A model generated the notes under the pieces. That model saw nothing but the letters and a program-made list of their open reading frames with translations, made no database searches and had not been told where the DNA came from. 64,000 nt of DNA from Apis mellifera (taxonomy: Eukaryota; Arthropoda; Insecta; Hymenoptera; Apidae), in NCBI RefSeq assembly GCF_003254395.2, contig NC_037641.1:11060501-11124500 (forward strand). The letters run 5' to 3'. A program made the position numbers and the translations under genes. Positions 26,601 through 36,413 of the stretch are shown here, one piece after another (the stretch's first letter is position 1; each line of letters begins with the position of its first letter).

Positions 26601-29600
26601 GTTTGTAACGTGACGTTGGAGCATTGCAACCGATCGACCAACCCTCCTCCGTTCCCTGAAACATTTGTGCACATTTATCGATTATTCGATAATATTGGAG
26701 AGAAATTTCTAAAAAATCGTCTTATACTCTTTCTCTTCTCGTAAAAAGAAAAAAAACGTGAAAAAAACGATCATCGAGGGGAGGAAGAAAAAAAAAAGGA
26801 ACGGTGTCCCACTTTTTCCGATTCCGTAAACGGAACAATTGAAAATTAAACGAGCGAGCGAAGAGGAAAAAGTTTTTGCCTCACCTTCTTCGTGTTTGTT
26901 CACGATGCATATCGTGAGCGCAAACCCGATGCACTTGAGAATGCACAGCGGAAAGACGAGGGACGACGTACGACGCATTTTTAAGTGGCTTACACAGTTT
27001 GACGATTTTACGACGAATGGCTGCGCAATGAAAATTAGAGGAATCAGCTCCTCGCTTCGAATTTTATCAGGCCTCGTTTCCTGTCATTTTCTATTCACGG
27101 ACTACCAACCGTTATCGCAAATTCCTCTGATTGAGTCTCTAATTAAAAAATGATGATGATGATGATAATAATAATAATAATTTTTGTTCGTCTATAATAG
27201 CTCGGGATACATATAATTCTTTGATTAATTGCTCGACCATTTCCTTTGTTTTGTTTTTTTCTTTTCTTCTTCTTCTTCCCCTTCTTCTTCCTCCTTCTTT
27301 TGCGAGATCATAGAGGAAGGAAATGATTCGAATGTTGCAGGTATCTCATCCCTTGCGAGTTGTGGCGAGGTGGACGCGTTGCCGGAATTACCAGCCCAGG
27401 ACGAGGAACGATTGCAACGCGCCGCACGTTTGTTGCAACAAAGGCTCGTTTTGCGCCAATGGCTCACTGACCATGGCTTGCACAGCCATTATCAAAAGTG
27501 AGCAGAATATTTTCCATTTATATTTAATAATAGTTATTTTTTTAATAATAGATATTCTAAAAATTTCTATGGACGATTATTTGTTATTTACGAATATTCT
27601 CGGTCGAAAGGAGAGATCTGTTTTTCATTTCCTTTCCTTCTTTTTTTCTTTTTTTTTCATCAGATTAATGCAGATGGAAGTGATGTCTCTGGAGGATGTG
27701 TATTGGGTGGAGGATAATGCGGCACGGGCAGCCCTTGGCAAGGATTTACCGCGATGGACCCAGGCCAGACAGACGTTGCCTACTTCAAAGGAAGATTTAG
27801 AAACCCTCAAGGCTGATTTGTGGAGCGCCGTGGTGAAAAATAGCCAGCATCAAGACGCTTGGACATGGGGTATGATTCTTTTTCATCGTTTGTTTTTCTT
27901 TTTTTTCTTTTTTTTTTTTTTTTTCGTAAAATTGTGTACACAACAATGAAGAAAACGCAAGGTTTCAAGGAAGAACGATTTGAAAGATGAATTTTTCCTT
28001 TCCTTCCCTCGTACCTGGCAGGTGGAATGTTGGTTGTCTCCGTGTCAGTAGCAGGGTTAGTGACCCTGGCTGCTATGACACAGCCGGCTCTAGCACCAGA
28101 GGCGAAACACTCCTTGTTGCAATATGTGACGGGAAAGTATTTACTACCGAGCAATTGTCGGGTTCATTTTGCATGGGACGAGCCGCAACTTGTGGGAGAA
28201 ACTATGACGTTTACAGTGAAGGTATATAAAAGTTTTTAAAACGGATAGATTTTGAAAGCAAGCGTGGTAAAAATAAAATTTATTTCTTTCCATTTCGAGC
28301 CAAACTCGAGCCGGCCAATTTATTTTTATGACGATCGTATTTCATTTTTTGAAAAATGTTGATTTACAGTTTTATCAACGCAACGGCCAACCGTACCCAA
28401 TCTGTGACAAAGACAATCTGATCGTCGAAGTCACTGAGGGTACACGAAGAGTAGCTACCCTAATAGAGTTAGGAGGCACTGATCCCTTAGCTGCGAACAC
28501 TGCAGTTGTAAAGTTTACTGTCCGCCATGCTGGACAATATCGAATAGCCGTACTTATCGGTTCGTGCCACGTTCACGGCAGCCCGTTTCTTAAAAATTTT
28601 CTTCCCGGTACGATTATCCGAAAGATAATATTACAGAATAAGATATAGAATTACAGCCAATTATTTATATTTATATTTCGTTATTATTCAGGCCCCCCAG
28701 ATCCGAACAAGACCGTCTTCGTGCGACAAAGTTCAACGGTCGTTTGTACAGCCGGGGTCGCGCATTCTATGACAATAGAGCCGCGAGATGAGTACGATAA
28801 TCTGTGTATATTTGGACCTGGCGATAAACCAACGGAGGGTTATCAAGTTAACATTACTCAGGCAAGTTGATGTTGGTTAAAAATTAAGGTCTTGATAGAA
28901 TTTGCGCGATTAAATTCTTCTTTTTTCGATCGTTTCAATTACAGATTGGCAGTACGATGAACAAATCGGCTATCACAAATTGCAGTATACAATTTGACTA
29001 TGACTCTCCGAATCAAAGGATCCGTTTAAAAGTCAGCTTTCCGAAGGGCAATTGTTACCATGCGACAGTCAGTTTACGCGGGCTGCAGCTACACAACGGG
29101 GATTTCGACATCATTGTACTCGAGAGTACGAAAGATACTTTTGTTCTTTAAATTTTGTTTTTGTCCCGGCAGTTTTATCCTTCCGAAAGTTTTATTTTTA
29201 CGGTATTTATATCTGTTAGCGTAGGTGATGTTGCTAGAATGGTGCATAATAACGTGGCCTCGAAAGATCCCAACATTTGTTACGCGGCAAAATTGTTGGG
29301 CATGCAAGGAGAAAAATTTTCGAAACCGAAAAAAGTTGTCTGCTTTATTTCGCCTAAACAGCTCACTATCAAGGAATACTTGTTGAGAATAATACCAAAA
29401 AGGCTCGTTACTTTCAGGCTTTGCCCCTCGACCAAAGTAAGTAATTCAATTTCTCGGAAGGGGGAAAAAATTGAAATTTCCTTTTCCCTGGATATAACAC
29501 GTGCAATAATTCAAAACGATGTCTTTCAGTTCCATTTTGATTGTTCAAATAATCAATACGATGGTTACGACTCTTTTTCTATCGATGATGGATGTCAGCC

Positions 29601-31304
29601 ACCCGTTGAATTAATTTCTCTCTATCGAGATATAATAGCCGCTACATTTACGTTGTTTTTGTTGAAAAATATAGGTGGAAGTGAAACTTTTGCTGACAAA
29701 CAAGATTTCTTTTATCACGAAGTTCGAAAGCATCATCAAAAACATTACCACGAAAAACTTCTGGTGAAAGTTCAACGCGATAAATTGCTAGAATCGGTAA
29801 ATATCGAGTTATTAATTAAAACAGTGTACATATTTAGTCAAATTGATTATTCTTTTTTTTTTTTCTTGTTTTTCCCCTTTTAAGTCTATGAAATCTACAA
29901 AAGGATTCTCTGTTAGTGATTGGTGTAGAAATTTTGAGATCAGTTTTCAAGGTGAACAAGGTATGTTCCTTACGGAATACGATAATATTTCTCATTATTG
30001 AAAGAGACACGTAATAATAAGATTTAATATTTAATTTCAGGCGTTGATTGGGGTGGCGTTCGACGAGAGTGGTTTGAGTTAATTTGCGCGGCTCTATTCG
30101 ATTCGGGGAACGGTTTATTCGCATCCTTCGGAGAATCACAGCAGGCACTAGTTCATCCTAACAGTAAACGGCCTTCACAGCTTAAACTAAAGCATTATGA
30201 GTTTGCAGGGCGAATAGTGGGCAAATGCTTGTACGAATCTGCTCTCGGTGGTTCCTATAGACAGTTGGTACGTGCAAGATTTACGAGATCGTTTCTTGCT
30301 CAAATCATAGGCCTCAGAGTACATTACAAGGTATAATTTTTTTATCAATATGAAAGAAGAAAATTAGGAAAAGATAAAAGACAATATTTTTATTCTTCTT
30401 ACAGTATTTCGAACAGGATGATCCAGATTTATATCTGAGCAAAATAAAGTATATTCTTGAGAATGACGTCGAGGAAATGGAACTTTATTTTGTCGAGGAG
30501 GAATATGACAAAGATGGTCAATTATTAAAAGTAAGATCATGTCATACATTTATTTATATTACCTTGTTTAAATTCGTTTATTTATAGGTAGCTGAATTAA
30601 TTCCCGGAGGTAGTAAGATTCGTGTGACAAATGATACGAAACTTCGTTATTTGGATGCACTCGCACAGCATAGGCTCGCTAGTTCCGTACGAAACGAAGT
30701 AGAACATTTTCTAAGAGGTCTAAACGAACTTATTCCTGATAATCTTTTGGGAATTTTTGATGAAAACGAACTTGAAGTATATAATTTATATTTATCTCTC
30801 TCTCTTTCTCTCTTATTTTTAAACATCTTCCACTTACTTCATATGTATTTGTTATAGTTATTGTTGTGCGGTACTGGTGAATACAGCGTAGCAGATTTAC
30901 GTGCGCACCATATAGCTAATGGAAGCTCGCCAGAGTTTCTTCGAGTTCTTGATTGGTTCTGGACTGCAGTTAGCAACTTCACGCAAGAGGAGATGGCCCG
31001 ACTATTACAATTTACCACAGGCTGTTCGCAATTACCACCAGGTGGATTTCAACAATTGAGCCCACGATTTCAAATTACAGCAGCACCAACTTTTGCTAAT
31101 TTGCCTACAGCACATACTTGGTAGTAGTGTAATTTTATATTATATATTTTAATCAATAGTAGTAATTTTTCAAAATAATAATTATTTAAATATTTTTACA
31201 GCTTCAATCAGCTCTGCTTACCCGATTATGAATGTTACGATCACTTTGAGCGAGCTTTGTTATTAGCGATTAGTGAAGGTACTGAAGGATTTGGTATGAT
31301 TTAA
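17165..31304 (+). CDS. AREL1: HECT E3 ubiquitin ligase, AREL1 (KIAA0317) orthologue
   Basis: Fifteen exons: 17165-17342, 27341-27497, 27664-27869, 28022-28221, 28370-28607, 28692-28861, 28945-29125, 29225-29436, 29530-29796, 29885-29960, 30041-30330, 30405-30530, 30588-30776, 30858-31120 and 31202-31304. They encode 951 aa. In order: a hydrophobic N-terminus (about 7-29); two SAM-like segments (ADQWLAEIGLKQYRPLFKK and LRQWLTDHGLHSHYQKLM); a second hydrophobic helix after WTWGG; filamin-type immunoglobulin-like repeats (AVVKFTVRHAGQYRIAVLIG, TIEPRDEYDN, LHNGDFDIIVL); and a C-terminal HECT domain (about 600-951). HECT marks are DWGGVRREWFELI, YEFAGRIVGKCLYESALGG, LLQFTTGCSQLPPGGF and LPTAHTCFNQLCLP, with catalytic Cys918. 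The family attaches ubiquitin to IAP antagonists and other substrates in the cytosol. The SAM-like N-terminus is not in the vertebrate protein. One intron has a GC donor. Confidence 0.93.
20638..20691. repeat. (CT)n microsatellite
   Basis: An unbroken CT/TC dinucleotide run of about 53 bases in the GC-rich part of the AREL1 first intron. A shorter CT run lies near 20921-20935. Confidence 0.95.
21443..21464. repeat. (GATC)n tandem repeat
   Basis: About five copies of the self-complementary tetramer GATC in tandem. The run is its own reverse complement. Confidence 0.9.
25281..25392 (+). CDS. Candidate alternative first exon of AREL1
   Basis: An ATG at 25281 opens a 37-codon frame (MPDKNRGCRDGQRDKD...SLRPSGSASS) ending in phase 1 at a strong donor, G|GTAAGT. 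Exon 2 of AREL1 (27341) accepts phase 1, exactly like the main first exon, so the splice would stay in frame. An in-frame TGA lies just upstream of the ATG, so the start is closed. The product would lack the hydrophobic N-terminus and most of the first SAM-like segment. Supported only by frame and splice logic. Confidence 0.4.
25692..26978 (-). CDS. Secreted leucine-rich-repeat protein nested in AREL1 intron 1
   Basis: Three exons on the minus strand (26978-26885, 26655-26165, 26018-25692) encode 303 aa. The phases are compatible and the introns short (229 and 146 bp). The N-terminus reads as a signal peptide (basic MRRTSS, then a hydrophobic core to about residue 26). Several leucine-rich repeats follow, with LxxLxLxxNxI spacing: SLVNLRKLGLPNNNITRV, LEQLDLSFNRIDII and LKRLDIRENRLACL. 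A capping segment (GNPLTFKCRGKLTLWMRDHG) follows, then a C-terminal part unlike anything I know. Asn-x-Ser/Thr glycosylation sites are present near the N-terminus. No transmembrane segment follows, so a secreted or matrix role is inferred; partner unknown. The whole gene lies antisense within the first intron of AREL1, so it needs its own promoter. Confidence 0.75.
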
Positions 31305-33361
31305 AGATTAAATGTCAATTAAGTTCTAGTCTTATCGAATTTTACTATTTATTTATCTTCTCTTTTTTTTTTTTATTTGTAATTACTACAATTTTATTTA
31401 AATATGTATTATTTACGAGATCAGACAAAATTATCTCACATTTTTATACGTAAAAAAAAAAGAAAGGAAAAAAAATTTTCTTTTTTTTTTTTTTTTTTTG
31501 TTTTACGTTTTGGCAAAATGATGACTATCAATATAACAATCCAATATATTTCAAAATAACGATATTAATATTTTTACTGGCTTGTGGTAACGTTTTTATA
31601 AAAAGGTGATACAAAGAGCAATCTTATAGAAATATCAAAATTGCTCAATTTAATGTATCAAGATTTGTTATAGTTTAAAATATTCTAAATTTTATTACTC
31701 ATAAAAATAGTTACATACACGTTCCTCAAGCCATCAAATTCGATATACTCAACTGTACAATTTATTAATACGCAATGAAACATTTTTTTATAGTTGCCGA
31801 ATTAGCTAAAGTTAGTTATATATATATATATATTATAAAGTTTGAGAAGGTCGTTGTGAGATTTAGGTCATTCACCTAATCAGTATTTTTTGTCTTTTAT
31901 TCTTCGCTATATAGAAATATATAAATGAATGAAGAAAAAAATGTTTTAAAAATGTATTATTTTTTCATTGTTGTCTTTTATTTCCTTCTTTTTATTTTTT
32001 TTTCTTTTTAACTCTGATATTATAGAGCAATCAAAGATGAGATTTTTTTTTACATCCATAAGTACAATAATTTTTACAAAATTGTTTTTATTGCAAATAA
32101 AAATGCACCAAGCATTTTTTTTTTATTTCCATGTTTCTCTAATAAATTTTTGAGGAGTAATAAATCAATGAGTATGACCGAATTTCAAGATTGTAGGGCA
32201 ACATTTTTTGTTGTCAGGATTAATCTATGCATAAAAGATGTTTTAGATCGTCTAGAAAATATTACATAAAAAAAAATTACCAACAAGAACAATTCAAATA
32301 TAAAACGATTTTGTGATAATAAGAACGAATCTTCCACTGAAATTTGTGCCGTATCTTCACTTACCGTACGAAAGCCTCAAATATAAGAAAGGATGTTTAC
32401 TAATACTGGCAGAAGCATAAAAAAAAATATACCGCAGAAATCATATTGTTATCGAACAAAATGAAAATCAATGTTATCTTGTACTTAAGTACATAATAAT
32501 AAGAAATGTGATCAGACACGTCGTATTTGTGTCACTCGTACGTGGTTACTTAGATTTTACGATCTATTGTAACGTGTTTTTTGAAAAAAATATCATACCA
32601 TGAGTATCGCTCTATTACAAAAATTTATTTTATCTCTTATTGAAAATCTGTACTTAAAAAACGTTACGTAAAATACGATCAATTAAAATTATTAATCAAT
32701 TATTGAACGTATTTATTGAAATTACACGATAAAAAGAAATAAATCATCTTCAATTGAGTGATTCTGACGGTATCTTATTTTTATCATTTTATCATGTTAC
32801 GCGAAAAAAGGATAAAATATAGATTTAAAAAATGTACAACATCTGCATTTATTTATCCATCCTCAGTTTCGCAGAATAGTTGTCTGTATACTCTATAGTA
32901 TCGTAATATTAGTATAATATCATAGTATTAGTAACTCTTTTTATAATATATCATTTCTTTCCAATTTAAAATGCTTATATAGCTTACGATATCAGAAAGT
33001 ATATGAATAGAAAAAAAAAAAATATAAATAAAAAAAATATTATAATTTCGATGATAAAAGTACCCGGAAAGTTTACTACCACTTTGAAACTGATTTTCGT
33101 TCCTTTCATCTCTGTGCGATCACATATCTCTTTTTCCTCAACTCTGTAAAATCTCTTTTCACAACGTAAAAATCTTCCCTTTCTCCTTCTTCTCTCTTAT
33201 CGAACAACCAACATCAATCACCCTCGAAATTCCATTTTGTTTAACACTTTGTTTAACGCAATCACGCTTGAACAAGAACACCAACTAAAAAAAGAACAGA
33301 CAATTGTTATCCTCTTATTGATAGATATTTGTAATTTTGTGTGTAACTTACCAAGCTATCT
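31305..33361. other. Convergent 3' UTR region
   Basis: AT-rich sequence between AREL1 (ending 31304) and the minus-strand coiled-coil gene (ending 33362). It has long A and T runs (for example 31450-31500) and a short TA repeat at 31810-31832. It presumably holds both 3' UTRs. No coding frame was recognised. Confidence 0.5.
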
Positions 33362-36300
33362 TTAGGAAACCAACACCGGGCCCGATAATAAAGTACGTAA
33401 TATAGCCCTTGGCGCTCGTACAACGCTACCAGCTAATTGCAACATTCTACTACTCCATCCCCCTTCTTGAGATTGACGTATTAAACGTTCTCTCAATTCA
33501 TTCAATTCGGTTCTAACATTTTAATTTTAAATTTTAAATAATATCGACTCAAAGAAGAAGAAGAAGAAAAAAAAAAACTCTTACAATTGCGAATTATACG
33601 CTGCTTGCATATTTTCTAAGGCTACCTCTCGGTCGACCAATTGCGCTTCTAAAGAAATGGCGCGCATATTTAGATTTCTCCCTGCATCTTCGGATGATTT
33701 TAAACGCTTAAGCAACTTGTTTTTCTCGTCCTCTTTAACTTTCAACTCCCTACAAAAGAATTTATTTATTGGAATAATGTTCACGTTTTACATACACTGG
33801 ATTTACTTTGAATATCGTTTTATCTGTTCCTGCGAGGATTCAACCATAGCAATCTGTGTGGCAAGTTTCATCTGTAAATCCTCCACGATTGATTCGGCTT
33901 TTTCTGCTCTTGTTCCACGTTCCGCCGCTAATGTTTCGCTAGCCGTTATCTGAAATAACATTACATTTTTTTTTTCATACGTGTATTATATAACAAATCA
34001 ACATAAATGATTATTCTATTAAGATAAAGTTGAATAAAATTCAATCAAGAATTATAAAAATTAAAAAAAAAAAATCTACTATTATTTCTTAATATTGTAT
34101 CACGTAAACATAATATTATCACGAGTTTTGTTTTGATTCCATATTCTCCAAGCAAGAATTAATAGGTCAAGTAATATCGATTGCTTTTCTAGGTAAGAAA
34201 GTAGTATTATAATGTTATTGAGTCACCGATAAGGTAGAAAGAGTATGACTCAACCACGAACTTCTATGTCCTTTCGTGCATTGACCTATCTAAAGTAAAT
34301 TTAAGTACATAGAGATACTCTTATTACTATCCATAGATATTTAAAATGTGATAATAAAAAATAAAGATCGAAATAAAAGAATTGTATCACAAGAGTTTGA
34401 AACATAAAAATATATTGTAACCAATGCAGTTTAGATTGATCGTTCTCTAAGCACGAAAGGGTGAACGAATGACTCATCCGTTCATAGAAAAAAAAAAAAA
34501 AGCTGCATTGAAAGAGAATTCACCCTTTGCAGATTCGTTTCTCGCGAGCATAACAATGACTCACCAAGTAAAAATCAATTTTTACAATGGTATAATGTAT
34601 AAGCTTGCATTTATCGTTAAAGATAATTTATAAATTATAATACAAGAACTGTTCTAGCCTTTTCCAAAAGTATCCTTTTGTCCTCTCGTAATTTCAACAA
34701 CTTTTCACGATCCTTTGACATTTGCTCGTCGACCGCTTGAAGCTGATTTTGCGCGGTGATTAGTTCGTTTCGCATATTCTCCGTTGAAACTTGCCTCTCC
34801 TCGGAAAGCTCGGTCAAACGTTGGATCTCCTCGTCCAATTTTACTTTTTCCTGAAAATAAAACGGTGAATCGCGAATTTGCGAAAAACTCAATTGCTAAG
34901 TAAGTTAAAACTTCGTAAGTAAATGTTCGAAAGTATCTAGAACCAGTTTTATCTATGCTGTGTCGTCGCGATACAGTTTCTTCTTTCGCTTCACAATTAG
35001 CTGCTGGACCGATGCCAACTTCTCGTTTACGTATATAGTATATACTAATTAATGACTCGACTACGACGCATGTTTCCATTACATTTCGCAAAATATAAAT
35101 GCATGTTTGTGCATTTATAAACGTTCGAAATATCGTAAATATTTAGGGCAACAAATTGTTTCTTTTTAAATATTTAACGAGAAAATGAATTTGAATGAGA
35201 TGGAAAGTAAAAAAATTTTTCTCGATATAAAAGTAACAATTATTGAACTTGTTTGAAAGATATTTTTGTTTATCCAAGGAATGCCGAAAATTCGATCGTC
35301 TCTATAACTACATATATTATTGCGTGCCCCAAAAGTCGTATTGCGAGCTCTTATGCTAGCGTCATCCCTCTAGTTAGATACACGTCATTGAACTCTCATG
35401 TTCATCGTCCGCAAGATGTTGAATGTATAGCTCTTATTCCTAACATGCGCGCATTGTTACTATTTTATGATAAATACATGAAGATGTTACTTTTTTTTTC
35501 AATTAATTAATCATGTGAAACACAATTGTTAAAAATTATAAATTTTTAAATACGAGATCGAGAAGATTTACCGATTTCAGAGTATTCCTTTCTTTCAGTA
35601 CTTCGTCAAATTGCATTTTGGCACGGTGAACATCACCGGTCAATTTACTGACACGACTGTTCTCCGTATCGAGCAATCGACGCAAAACGACAATTTGCAA
35701 ATGCAAATGTTCAATTTGCTGGCTTAAATCGTCAATTGTGCTGTTAAGATACTGAACATCGCTGCGTCTCCGTCTCCACGCATTTAACATAAGCACGTGA
35801 CACACCAAAATTGCTGCTTTCTTTGGATTTTGAAAGAATTGGGAATACGATTCCTCCGGTTCTGATGTCACGAATCCATCCATCCATTTTTTGATACCGA
35901 TACCGATACCCATCTCATTGCCAATAGTATCTTTCATTTTATCACTCTCGTCAAGTTTTTCTATAGTTGAACTACTGTCCGATCTATATTGTAAAAAAAA
36001 TTAATTGTATTCAAATTATTATAAGTTATCCGTAAACTTTACCTAAGATCGCCATATTCAGTGTCCATTATTAAAGGTGAAAAGTCAATCATGGATAAAC
36101 TCTTTTTGTAACGTGACGCACTGATTGCGCGCAATATCGAACATGTTGAACTGTCCGGACAACTTTTCGCCGTATTAATTGTAGCTGTATGATTGATGGT
36201 TGTGAGATTCGCCAATCTGAAGGAGGTCCTTGGCGGACGATAATATCGGCTGGGCTTCTGACATCTTATGGGAAGTTGCGAGTATGTAAGAAATTTATGT

Positions 36301-36413
36301 TGCATGCATCGCGTCAATCTTTTCTTGGTAAAACATTGGTTCGATTCTTCCCTGGAGCTTATTGAAACACTCAGGGAAGACGAGCTTTTCGGAGTGATCG
36401 CAGTTTCTGGCAT
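33362..36413 (-). CDS. Coiled-coil protein, possibly quick-to-court-like
   Basis: Six exons on the minus strand (36413-36043, 35983-35572, 34850-34644, 33949-33807, 33749-33585, 33512-33362) encode 482 aa. The N-terminal ~120 residues are Ser/Thr-rich and probably disordered. From about residue 185 to the C-terminal region, heptad-like coiled coil runs almost without break (for example DDLSQQIEHLHLQIVVLRRL, ENMRNELITAQNQLQAVDEQ). It ends in a compact hydrophobic-basic tail, LQLAGSVVRAPRAILRTLLS, which may contact a membrane or a partner. The pattern reminds me of insect protein quick-to-court, but that name is a recollection, not a match. The start at 36413 is the first ATG after an in-frame stop; upstream non-coding exons are possible. 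No enzymatic motif was seen. Confidence 0.75.
34219..34563. promoter_or_regulatory. Cluster of four AP-1/CNC-type heptamers in an intron
   Basis: The heptamer TGA(C/G)TCA occurs at 34219-34225, 34246-34252, 34470-34476 and 34557-34563, inside the intron between exons 3 and 4 of the coiled-coil gene. Four copies of a palindromic 7-mer in 345 bases is more than chance would readily give. It may be an enhancer for this gene or for neighbouring dorsal. Confidence 0.45.
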
